The notes under the pieces: generated by a model | Told to the model about the DNA's origin: nothing | The model's database searches: none | Seen by the model: the letters and a program-made list of their open reading frames with translations, nothing else | Shown here: piece after piece, positions 52,892-60,974 of the stretch | How the letters are laid out: the number at the start of each line of letters is the position of its first letter | Position numbering within the stretch: the first letter of the stretch is position 1 | NCBI RefSeq assembly: GCF_020177335.1 | Contig: NZ_JAIVMG010000014.1 | Location: forward strand, 62,001-126,000 | Origin: Stappia indica | GTDB lineage: Bacteria > Pseudomonadota > Alphaproteobacteria > Rhizobiales > Stappiaceae | Direction: 5' to 3' | DNA: 64,000 nt | Program-made: the position numbers and the translations under genes

Positions 52892-54577
52892 ATGCAGAGT
52901 ACCCAGCATACCGAAGCCTACGCCCCGTCGATTGCCGGCGAGCGTTTCGTCGTCCCCGAAACCGTCAACACCACCCGCCGGGAGTGTCACTTCGGCCACC
53001 GGCTGTTTGCCTGCCTCGACCGCCGTCCGCAGCGGTTCGACGATCTGTTGCGCAACGCCGCCCGCGACTTTGGCGGCAACGAAGCGCTGGTCTGTGGCGA
53101 TGAGCGCCTGAGCTATGCAGAATTCGACGCGGCCGTCAGCCGGGTCGCCAACGGGCTCACCGCCGCCGGGATCTCTCCCGGCGAGCGGGTCGGCATCATG
53201 CTCGGCAATGGCATCGACTTCTTTTTCGCCATCATGGGCGCGGTCCGCATGGGGGCGATTGCCGTGCCCATGAGCGTCAAGATGAGCGCGCCGGAAACCG
53301 GCTACATCCTCAACCACTGCCAGGCAGCGGCACTGATCACCGGCAGGGACATCCTGCCCCGCATCCCGCCCGCCGCCGAGTGCCCCTCCTTGCGCCACAT
53401 CTGGGTGGCCGGCGATGGCGAGACCACCGAGGCCGCCCCCGCCGGCATGACCGCTTTCCCCGAGTTGCTCGCGGCCGATGACGCACCTCCGCCGCCGGTC
53501 GGCAGTGAGGATGACACCATCTTCCTGTTTTACACTTCCGGTACGACCGGCAAGCCCAAGGGCGCGCGGATCGCCAATATCAACATCGTCCATTCCGCCC
53601 TGCAATACGCCTATGCCATCGACCTGAAACCGGGCCAGCGCGGCCTGCTGGCCATCCCCGGCGCACATATTTCCGGCTTCATGGCGCTTTACACCAACAT
53701 GCTGTCGGTCGCCGGCGCCACGGTGATCCTGCCGGACTACCGCACCGCCGAGGTGCTGGAGGTGATGAAGCGCGAGGCGATCACCTTCACCGTCTTCGTA
53801 CCCTCGATCTACCAGTTGATCCTGATGCATGCCGATTTCGATGCCAGCGCCTTCGGCGCCTGGCGCACCGGCATCTTCGGCGGCGGCATCATGCCGCCGG
53901 CCACCGTGCAGCGGCTCGGCGAGGTGTTGCCGGACCTGCGGCTGATCAACGCCTATGGCGCGACGGAAACCACCTCGCCGGTATCGATCATGCCCGCCTT
54001 TGCCAGCCGCGACCGGCCGGCCAGCGTCGGCCTTCTGGTGCAATGCGCCGAGGCGGTGGTGATGGACGACGCCGGCAAGGAAGTGGCGCGCGGGGAAAGC
54101 GGCGAACTGTGGGTGCGCGGTCCGATGGTCGTGCCCGGCTACTGGGCGGATCCGGAGCAGACCGCCCGCGCCTTCATCGACGGATACTGGCGCACCGGCG
54201 ATGTTGTCAGCATGGACGCCGAGGGCTACCTCTATATCCACGACCGCAAGAAGGACATGATCAACAAGGGCGGCTACAAGGTCTTCAGCGCCGAGGTGGA
54301 AAACGCACTGGTGGCGCTTGAAGGTGTGGTGGAATGCGCGGCCGTACCGGTGGCCGATCCGGTGATGGGCGAGCGGGTCTGCGTCTTCGTCACCTGCCGG
54401 CCCGGCGAGACGGACGAGGCCGCGCTGCGCCGCCATGCGACCGCGACCCTGGCCGACTACAAGCAGCCGGATTTCTATCTGGTCGGCGCCGAGCCCCTGC
54501 CGCGCAACCCGAACGGCAAGGTGCTCAAGGCCCCGCTGGCCGAAAAGGCCAGGGTCTTTGAAGGGAAAAGAGCCTGA
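52892..54577 (+). CDS. AMP-forming acyl-CoA synthetase
   Basis: A 561-residue ligase that activates an organic acid with ATP and CoA. Motifs: FYTSGTTGKPKG (about 213-224), NAYGATETTSP, RTGDVVSMDAEGYLYIHDRKKDMINKGGYKV, and the C-terminal PRNPNGKVLK with the catalytic Lys. N-terminal residues 1-50 are loosely conserved. GGGAGGAGACC precedes the ATG. It provides the CoA thioester that the acyl-CoA dehydrogenase, SDRs and thiolase would use. Confidence 0.93.
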   Translation: MQSTQHTEAYAPSIAGERFVVPETVNTTRRECHFGHRLFACLDRRPQRFDDLLRNAARDFGGNEALVCGDERLSYAEFDAAVSRVANGLTAAGISPGERVGIMLGNGIDFFFAIMGAVRMGAIAVPMSVKMSAPETGYILNHCQAAALITGRDILPRIPPAAECPSLRHIWVAGDGETTEAAPAGMTAFPELLAADDAPPPPVGSEDDTIFLFYTSGTTGKPKGARIANINIVHSALQYAYAIDLKPGQRGLLAIPGAHISGFMALYTNMLSVAGATVILPDYRTAEVLEVMKREAITFTVFVPSIYQLILMHADFDASAFGAWRTGIFGGGIMPPATVQRLGEVLPDLRLINAYGATETTSPVSIMPAFASRDRPASVGLLVQCAEAVVMDDAGKEVARGESGELWVRGPMVVPGYWADPEQTARAFIDGYWRTGDVVSMDAEGYLYIHDRKKDMINKGGYKVFSAEVENALVALEGVVECAAVPVADPVMGERVCVFVTCRPGETDEAALRRHATATLADYKQPDFYLVGAEPLPRNPNGKVLKAPLAEKARVFEGKRA

Positions 54578-54578
54578 G

Positions 54579-55289
54579 ATGACGAAAGAGCCCGAATGGA
54601 CCGAGGCGATCGCCTTCGATGACGAGCCTCGGCGGCAGGACAGTGGTCAGCTGCGCGCCGCCGAGACCCGCACCCGCATCATCGAGGTCGCCGAAAGCCT
54701 GTTCGCCCGCCGCAGCTTCGCCTCCGTGTCCCTCAGGGAGATCACCACCGAGGCCAATGTGGCGCTGGCGGCAGTCAATTATCACTTCGGCAGCAAGGAG
54801 GGGCTGTTCAAGGCGGTGTTCCTGCGCCGGGCGCGGGATCTCAATCGCGAACGGGCCCAGCTTCTGCAAGAGGCAGAGGCGCGCTCGGAAACCGGCATCG
54901 TGCCGCTGCGCGAGGTGCTGACCGCCCTGCTTGGCCCCGGCATCCGCTGGTCCTTCGACCCGGGCGGGCGCGGCCTCTTCATCCAGTTCCTGATCCGCTG
55001 CCAGGTCGACCGCGCCTCACCGCTCTACGACCTGTTCTACCGGGATGTCGGCCATCTGCGCCGCTTCATCCCCTACCTGCAAAAGGTCCTGCCGGAGTTG
55101 AGCGCCGAGGAAATCCACTGGCGCCTGCATTTCACCCTCGGCACCCTGCATTACACCATCACCGATCTGCAGCGGCTGGAGCATATCTCCGAGGGGATCT
55201 GCGACATTTCCCAGTATGAACCGGTGCTGGAGCGCATCGTCTCCTTCGCCGAGGCGGGCTTTCGCGCCCCGGCCCGGCCGCACCGATAG
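54579..55289 (+). CDS. TetR-family regulator
   Basis: A 236-residue TetR/AcrR regulator. The helix-turn-helix (TRTRIIEVAESLFARRSFASVSLREITTEANVALAAVNYHFGSKEGLFKAVF) lies at about 27-80, with a large effector domain. It starts 1 base after the ligase stop. Candidate operators at 51966 and 52084 would cover the divergent promoters. An acyl-CoA or free acid effector is a reasonable inference. Confidence 0.88.
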   Translation: MTKEPEWTEAIAFDDEPRRQDSGQLRAAETRTRIIEVAESLFARRSFASVSLREITTEANVALAAVNYHFGSKEGLFKAVFLRRARDLNRERAQLLQEAEARSETGIVPLREVLTALLGPGIRWSFDPGGRGLFIQFLIRCQVDRASPLYDLFYRDVGHLRRFIPYLQKVLPELSAEEIHWRLHFTLGTLHYTITDLQRLEHISEGICDISQYEPVLERIVSFAEAGFRAPARPHR

Positions 55290-55312
55290 CCCCCGAAGTC
55301 GGGCGAACGGCG

Positions 55313-56152
55313 CTACTGCCCCGGCGCCAGCGCCCGTGCCGCCAGCGCCGGCCAGTTCGCCAGCAGTGCCTTGCGCGCGCGGATGCCGGGCGAGCCCTTC
55401 TGCCGTGTCTCATCCTGCGCCAGTCGGGCGAACACCAGCGTCCGCCCGTCCTTTTCCGCCCAGCCCACGTACCAGCCCCAACCGCGCGCCCGGTCGAAGC
55501 TGCCATCCTTCCGGCGCGGAAAGGCGCCGCCGGTCTTGCCCTTGAGCGCCCAGCCATCGCCTGGCTCGGCAGGCTGAACGATCCGCCGGGTCATCTCCAT
55601 CGCCTGGGCGGAGACCGGAAGCCGTCGATTGACCAGCTTGTCCAGAAAGGCGATCTGTTCCAGTGGCGAGATCGTCAGCGAGGAGGCGATCCAGGACCGC
55701 TCCAGCCCGTTGTCCTTGCCCGGATCGCCGGAGAGGTCCGCGTTGCCATATTCGAACGCGGCCGCATAGCGGTGCAGCCGCTCGGCGCCGAGAAAGCCGG
55801 TGATCTGCTGCGAGAACCAGACGACCGAATAGCGCATCCAGCGGGCCGGATCCGTCGGCTGGGTCCAGGCCTTGCCGCCCCAGGCGACATAGCCCTCGCG
55901 ATAGGGAAGCTTTGGCGCCGTCTCATCCTGAAGAAAGCCGGCATCGAAGCCCATCAGGCTGAGGGGGATCTTGAAGGTCGAGGCCGGCGTAACCCGCGCG
56001 CCGCACGCCTCCCCCTCCTGCAGCAGAATGCGGCCATCACCCGCATCGGCAATCACCGTGCACAGGGTCTTGGCGCGCACCCCCGGCGTCATCGCGGCCA
56101 CCCCCGACAGACCGATCAGCAGGGCAAGGGCGGTGCGGGGAAAAGCTCTCAT
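55313..56152 (-). CDS. Class D beta-lactamase (OXA-like)
   Basis: A 279-residue serine beta-lactamase with a signal peptide (MRAFPRTALALLIGLSGVAAMTPGVRA, cleavage about 27). The class D signatures are all present: STFK (acyl-Ser and carboxylated Lys), YSVVWFS (SxV), EYGN and KGKTGG. Also Trp in RSWIASSL near where class D enzymes hold the lysine carbamate. Convergent with the TetR gene, with no linked AmpR-type regulator, so a resident chromosomal enzyme is likely. Spectrum cannot be inferred. ATG 56152 was chosen for the signal peptide. Confidence 0.93.
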   Translation of the reverse strand: MRAFPRTALALLIGLSGVAAMTPGVRAKTLCTVIADAGDGRILLQEGEACGARVTPASTFKIPLSLMGFDAGFLQDETAPKLPYREGYVAWGGKAWTQPTDPARWMRYSVVWFSQQITGFLGAERLHRYAAAFEYGNADLSGDPGKDNGLERSWIASSLTISPLEQIAFLDKLVNRRLPVSAQAMEMTRRIVQPAEPGDGWALKGKTGGAFPRRKDGSFDRARGWGWYVGWAEKDGRTLVFARLAQDETRQKGSPGIRARKALLANWPALAARALAPGQ

Positions 56153-56392
56153 GTCGGGATCCTGTTCGGGGCGCACGCGGCATGGCGCACGAGGCTGCGC
56201 AAAGACGGGCGACAACTATCGCGTGACGCCCCGCCGTCGGCAAGACCTCGGCGGGCAATCCGGGGCCACCACGACACGCCCCGTCGGCGCCGCGTGCCCA
56301 TCCGGGATCGGAGGAAAGCGGGCGCGACTCGCGGATTGAAAATTGATTTTTCGCCGGGGTTTGTTATCAACGTCGGAGAGCGGCTGTCGCAA

Positions 56393-56469
56393 GGTCCCGT
56401 AGCTCAGCAGGATAGAGCATCAGATTCCTAATCTGAGGGTCGCAGGTTCGAATCCTGCCGGGATCACCA
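56393..56469 (+). tRNA. tRNA-Arg (anticodon CCT)
   Basis: 77 bases that fold as a cloverleaf: acceptor GGTCCCG/CGGGATC, D-arm GCTC...GAGC, anticodon stem TCAGA/TCTGA with loop TTCCTAA (CCT, reading AGG), T-arm GCAGG-TTCGAAT-CCTGC, then ACCA. tRNA-Arg(CCT) is a common integration site for genomic islands, and the sequence character changes right after it. Confidence 0.95.
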
Positions 56470-56579
56470 TTTTCTTGTTTATTTTCAAACGCTTGAAAAT
56501 CAATCTTTTCCAGATCACGCGCCGATATCACACTCACATCACGGAGCGTCAGATCACAATCGTGATGATGACGATCACC

Positions 56580-56905
56580 AAACGGCGGAATTTCGCCGTT
56601 TTTGGCGGCATTGTAGTATCGACGCCAATCCTCCATCTCTTCGCGGGCATCCGCAACGGTGTGGAGCCAATGGACGTTGAGGCATTCCGTCTGGAACTCG
56701 CTATTGAAGGCTTCGATGAAGCCATTGTCCGTTGGTTTGCCCGGCCGCGAGAAGTCGAGTGTGACATCGTTCGCACACGCCCAGAGATCAACGTCGCGGG
56801 AGGTGAACTCGTTCCCGTTGTCGACCGTGACCGTCTTGGGATAGCCGATCTTGCCGCACACCCGTTCCAACGGCTCGACCACCTCCTCGCCGCAGTAGGT
56901 GAGCC
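56580..56905 (-). pseudogene. IS3-family transposase remnant
   Basis: A minus-strand fragment of the catalytic (rve/ORFB) domain: GEEVVEPLERVCGKIG, VDNGNEFTS (second catalytic Asp), RPGKPTDNGFIEAFN (catalytic Glu) and a WRRYYN end. The N-terminal DNA-binding part and the first catalytic Asp are missing and the C-terminus runs into unrelated sequence, so it is not functional. It lies 110 bases past the tRNA-Arg. No terminal inverted repeats were recognised. Confidence 0.8.
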
Positions 56906-57207
56906 GGGGATCAGACGCCGGACAATAACACATCTTCCGAAAGTACGGGTATCCTCCTGATGGCACTCTTTCTCGCCAACGAACTGACGCCCTAGAAGAT
57001 TCGCTAATCAGCGCCTCGGCCGGCCGCCGCTAAAAGCCGCGTGGATCACCCACGGGTGGCGACCAACCTCATTTCGCGACATGTTGCTTGCCATGGAGAG
57101 TCCTACGGTCGACGAGCGCGATACTACAGCACCTCCTGAGACCTATCTTCCCAACAAGAGTCGGCATGATCGTTGGGAAAGCCCCGGACCACGCCATAAA
57201 ATTGCTA
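56906..57207. other. Remainder of the region between tRNA-Arg and the GntR gene
   Basis: No gene was recognised. The tRNA to 57207 stretch (738 bases) contains only the transposase remnant. Frames reading into the tRNA antisense are artefacts. Confidence 0.6.
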
Positions 57208-57894
57208 TCAGGGTGTACCCTCGTCCCTCGGAAAGGCCTTGAGACAGGATTTCGCCGCATTGCGAATATGCAGGACACAGGCCGCTTCTGCCCGATCCGG
57301 ATCTCGTGCCGCGATGGCGGAAACGATTTCGCGGATCTCCGAAATACTTTGCTCCAGACGTCCTGGCTGACTCATCGACGACATGCGCAGGAAAATGATC
57401 CTGTTCTGCAATCGCAAAAGGCTTTCCTGCACGAACTTGTTGCGACTTCCTGCCATCAAATAGCTGTAGAAACGCGTTTTTTCCTCGATCAGCCCATCGG
57501 CACCCAGGTTTTCGGCAGCGGTCGCAAAGCTTTCTGCGGCAGCCTTGAGCTGTTCGATCTCCTCCTCGGTTCCTGTGCGGGCGAATTCGCGACCGCAATA
57601 GCCTTCAAGCAGCTCGCGCATCCTGTAGAGCTGAGCAACCTCGCTTGCATCGAGAGTGCTCACGACAGGTCCGCGGTGCGGCAAGCTGGTGACGACGCCC
57701 TCAGCCTCGAGTTGTCGGATTGCTTCGCGCAACGAAGTACGGCTGACGTCCAGCATCTCGCAGAGTTCACGTTCGATCAGACGGTCGCCTGGCTTGAACA
57801 TCCCCGTCGCTATGGCGCGGCGGAGATGTTCTTCGACCATCGACCGCAAGGTCGCACTTTTCTTCGGGATCCTGAGATCCATTTTGTCATTCAT
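57208..57894 (-). CDS. GntR-family (FCD/FadR-type) regulator
   Basis: A 228-residue regulator with winged-helix (GDRLIERELCEMLDVSRTSLREAIRQLEAEGVV, about 38-70) and an all-helical FCD domain (metal-binding type, with YLMAGSRNKFVQESLLRLQNRIIFLRMSSM). Last gene of the TRAP operon. Regulators of this type often repress a neighbouring transport and oxidation operon until a carboxylate or sugar acid binds. Confidence 0.88.
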   Translation of the reverse strand: MNDKMDLRIPKKSATLRSMVEEHLRRAIATGMFKPGDRLIERELCEMLDVSRTSLREAIRQLEAEGVVTSLPHRGPVVSTLDASEVAQLYRMRELLEGYCGREFARTGTEEEIEQLKAAAESFATAAENLGADGLIEEKTRFYSYLMAGSRNKFVQESLLRLQNRIIFLRMSSMSQPGRLEQSISEIREIVSAIAARDPDRAEAACVLHIRNAAKSCLKAFPRDEGTP

Positions 57895-57963
57895 GATCGG
57901 TTGTCACCGGTGTAGGGACCATCGACCACTGTCCCTGATCGTTTCTTCAAAATCAGTCACCAC

Positions 57964-59310
57964 CTATCTGCCCAACGCTTCAGGCAGATACAATATGATC
58001 TGCGGGAACAAAACGCACAACCCGAGCCCGAGCAACTGCAGCACTACAAACGGCACGATGCCCTTGTAAATTTCCCCGATTGTCATCTCGGGCGGAGCGA
58101 TACCCCTGAGGTAGAAGAGGGAGTATCCGAAGGGCGGTGTCAGAAAAGAAGTCTGCATGTTGACCGCGATCAGGACCGCGAACCAGAGAACCGTGGTTCC
58201 GGAAGAATCGAAACCGAAATCCAGTCCGGACACGATGGGCGCCAGAATCGGAAGCACCACATAGCTGATTTCGATCCATTCAAGGAAAAAGCCCAACACG
58301 AAAATCACCAGCATGATGATGCCAAGAGTTGCGTACGGGCTGGTCGTCACCGCATTCAGTCCGAGTTCGATCATGTCGTGCCCGCCCACGCCGGTAAACA
58401 CAGCCGTGAACACGGCTGCGGTCAGCGCGATCGCGATGATCATTGCGGTCGTCAGTGCGGTTTCCTTCACGCAGTCGCGCAGCACCTCCCACGTCAGTTT
58501 GCCAAGCGCCAAAGCTAGGAGCATGGCGCCCGCTGCTCCGATGGCGGCAGCTTCCGTCGGCGTGGCGATACCTGCAAGGATGGAACCCAAAACACCGACA
58601 ATGAGAAGCACCGGCGCAACAAGATTCTTGATAAGATCCATCCAGACATTGCTGTCCGTATCACCCTCCACGTCGGCATCATAGGCCGGCGCGACATCCT
58701 TCAAGACATTGCTCACGACCAGAATGTACAGCAGATAAAGTCCGCCGAGCATCACACCGGGCAGGGCGGCGGCCAGGAAGAGGTCTCCGACCGAGATCTG
58801 CAGAATATCTCCGAGGAGCACCAGCATGATCGACGGCGGGATCAGGATGCCCAGGGTCCCCGCCGAGCAAACCGTGCCCGCGGCAAGCGCGGGGCTGTAG
58901 CGGCTCTTCATCATGACCGGGGTTGCCATCAGTCCGAGCATCACGACGGATGCGCCGACAATACCGGTACTGGCAGCCATGACGATACCGACCAACGTGA
59001 CCGCAACGGCCAATCCGCCACGCATCCCTGCGAACAGCCGCTCGAGTGCGAGCAACAGGTTTTTCGCGATATCCGATCTCTCGAGCATAAGCCCCATGAA
59101 GACGAAGAGGGGCACCGCCATCAGCAGCCAGTTGGTCAGCGTCGCGGAAAACATCTTCGACACGACCGTGTTCAAATAGACGAACGGAATGTCGCTCAAG
59201 AGCCCGAACAGAATTCCGACACCGGCAAGAACGAACGCAACCGGATATCCCGAGAAGATACCGAAAATCAACGCCGCGATCATCATGATCGGTACGATGA
59301 ACTCACTCAT
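57964..59310 (-). CDS. dctM: TRAP transporter large permease
   Basis: A 448-residue integral membrane subunit (about 12 helices) of the tripartite ATP-independent transporter. Family blocks LLMAVPLFVFMGLMLERSDIAKNLLLALERLFAGMRGGLAVAV, GIVGASVVMLGLMATPVMMKSRYS and LIPPSIMLVLLGDILQISVGDLF fit DctM. The ATG overlaps the dctQ stop by four bases. Confidence 0.94.
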   Translation of the reverse strand: MSEFIVPIMMIAALIFGIFSGYPVAFVLAGVGILFGLLSDIPFVYLNTVVSKMFSATLTNWLLMAVPLFVFMGLMLERSDIAKNLLLALERLFAGMRGGLAVAVTLVGIVMAASTGIVGASVVMLGLMATPVMMKSRYSPALAAGTVCSAGTLGILIPPSIMLVLLGDILQISVGDLFLAAALPGVMLGGLYLLYILVVSNVLKDVAPAYDADVEGDTDSNVWMDLIKNLVAPVLLIVGVLGSILAGIATPTEAAAIGAAGAMLLALALGKLTWEVLRDCVKETALTTAMIIAIALTAAVFTAVFTGVGGHDMIELGLNAVTTSPYATLGIIMLVIFVLGFFLEWIEISYVVLPILAPIVSGLDFGFDSSGTTVLWFAVLIAVNMQTSFLTPPFGYSLFYLRGIAPPEMTIGEIYKGIVPFVVLQLLGLGLCVLFPQIILYLPEALGR

Positions 59311-59894
59311 TTCATTGTTCCCTGTGGCCCGGGCCTGAACAGCGCGGAAAGCGTCGTCAACACCTGGCCAAGACCCGATAGTCCCAGCAGGAACAGACCG
59401 ACCGGCAGAACGGCCTTGATCAGATAGCGATCCTGCAGCCCGCCGTAGTCCGATCCTTCGCCAGTGCGAAACGAAAACTCGACGAAGCCGAAGCTGATCC
59501 AGCCGATCACCGTGCAGAACGGCAGCAGCAGGAGAAGTCCGCCGATCAGCTCAACGACCAGTTTGAGGCGATCGGGAAGGCTGGCGTAGATCATGTCCAC
59601 ACGCACATGCCGCCGTTCTTCAACGGCATAAGCGAGGCAAAGCATGACCAGCATCGCAAACAGATGCCACTGCAGCTCGGCCAATCCAATGGCGGTGAAT
59701 TCAGTCCCGAAAACCGGCAGATCCGCGGTCCACGACCCGAATTTCCCCCACCGCATTTTCGATGCGACGACCGAAAACAGCACAGCCCCTATCATCGGCA
59801 GGATCAACCATGCCGCGACGCGACCGGGGAACGCGGCTGCCAAAGACAGCACGCGCCCCGCTTTCTCTATCCGATCAAGCAACACCGGTCTCAC
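59307..59894 (-). CDS. dctQ: TRAP transporter small permease
   Basis: A 195-residue four-helix membrane subunit that couples the receptor to DctM. The block MLVMLCLAYAVEERRHVRVDMIYASLPDR is the family marker. It is three bases after the receptor gene stop and overlaps dctM. The start appears to be GTG at 59894. Slightly longer than minimal DctQ. Confidence 0.92.
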   Translation of the reverse strand: MRPVLLDRIEKAGRVLSLAAAFPGRVAAWLILPMIGAVLFSVVASKMRWGKFGSWTADLPVFGTEFTAIGLAELQWHLFAMLVMLCLAYAVEERRHVRVDMIYASLPDRLKLVVELIGGLLLLLPFCTVIGWISFGFVEFSFRTGEGSDYGGLQDRYLIKAVLPVGLFLLGLSGLGQVLTTLSALFRPGPQGTMK

Positions 59895-59897
59895 CGA

Positions 59898-60941
59898 TCA
59901 CTCGGGAAAAGTCTGAAGGTCGGTCCAGATCTTCGCTTCCGCCAGATAGGCCTGCAGCGATTCATAGGCTTCGGCCACGAGCGGATCTTCGGCTACCAAT
60001 TCCTTGATGACCTTGTCTGACGCCGCCTTGAGTTCTGACAGCACCTCATCCGGAAAACGCTTGGTTTCAACGCCCTCGGCGCGGAACTTCTCGATCTGAC
60101 GGCCTTGCGGCTGCGGCGCGGCTGCGATCGACCAGAAGACCGTCGCACGACAGCCCAGAAGAACCTGCTGCTGCACGATTTTGTCGAAGCCGTTCCAGAC
60201 ATCCATATTGATCAGGAGAGACTGAAAGCTGCTCGGCTGGTGCCAGCCGGGAAAATAATAGTACTTCGCGACATCCGGGAAGCCGAGCGCTGAGTCGACC
60301 TCCGGCACCGAATACTCCGTCGCATCAATTCGGCCACGCTCAAGAGCGACGTAGATTTCGCCGCCGGGAATGAGCTGCGCGGATGCACCGACCTCGTTCA
60401 GAACCTTTCCGCCAAGGCCGGAAATTCTCATCTTGAGACCCTTGAGGTCCTCAACCGACTTGAGCTCGGTATTGAACCATCCGCCCGGTTCGGGAGGAGA
60501 AACGTGGCACGGCAAAAACTTGACGTTGAGCGGGTCATAGGCCTTCTGAACGATTTCAAGGCCACCGCCTTCCCACATCCACCCGGCAAAGAGGTCCGGC
60601 GTCGGACCGAACGGCATCGATCCCGCGAGCGCGGCGACCGGAATTGTGCCGCCCCAGTAGCCGACGAAGTCGTAACCGGCCGGAATTGCGCCCGAGCTGA
60701 CCGAATTGAGCACCTCGAGCGGCGGGACCAGTTCGCCGGCGCCATGAACCTCAAGCTCGACAGCTCCGCCGGTCGCAAGCGCGACGTTCTCGGCGAGCTT
60801 CTCGGCACTGACACCGATGTAGGGCGCGTTCTTGGCAAATGTGCTCGCAACCATAAGCTTTTCTGCGACCGCACCGGTCGCAATGGCCTGCGCGATGACG
60901 AATGCACTCACAGCAGTGGCCTTGAGTCCGTGAAACTTCAT
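59898..60941 (-). CDS. dctP: TRAP transporter substrate-binding protein
   Basis: A 347-residue periplasmic receptor (signal MKFHGLKATAVSAFVIAQAIATGAVA, cleavage about 26). The segments RISGLGGKVLNEVGASAQLIPGGEIYVALERGRIDATEYSVPEVDSALGFPDVAKYYYFPGW fit the TakP/DctP-type 2-oxoacid, lactate or mannitol branch. The Arg in RISG is the usual carboxylate anchor, so an organic acid is likely. GGAGGAAGAAGC precedes the ATG. Confidence 0.92.
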   Translation of the reverse strand: MKFHGLKATAVSAFVIAQAIATGAVAEKLMVASTFAKNAPYIGVSAEKLAENVALATGGAVELEVHGAGELVPPLEVLNSVSSGAIPAGYDFVGYWGGTIPVAALAGSMPFGPTPDLFAGWMWEGGGLEIVQKAYDPLNVKFLPCHVSPPEPGGWFNTELKSVEDLKGLKMRISGLGGKVLNEVGASAQLIPGGEIYVALERGRIDATEYSVPEVDSALGFPDVAKYYYFPGWHQPSSFQSLLINMDVWNGFDKIVQQQVLLGCRATVFWSIAAAPQPQGRQIEKFRAEGVETKRFPDEVLSELKAASDKVIKELVAEDPLVAEAYESLQAYLAEAKIWTDLQTFPE

Positions 60942-60974
60942 GCTTCTTCCTCCTGTAGTTGATTATTTTGCCGA

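Noticed and set aside
56367-56469. Reading frame continuing the transposase remnant into the tRNA antisense strand (GDPGRIRTCDP...)
   Set aside because: This peptide is the well-known artefact of translating an antisense tRNA-Arg; it is not a protein.
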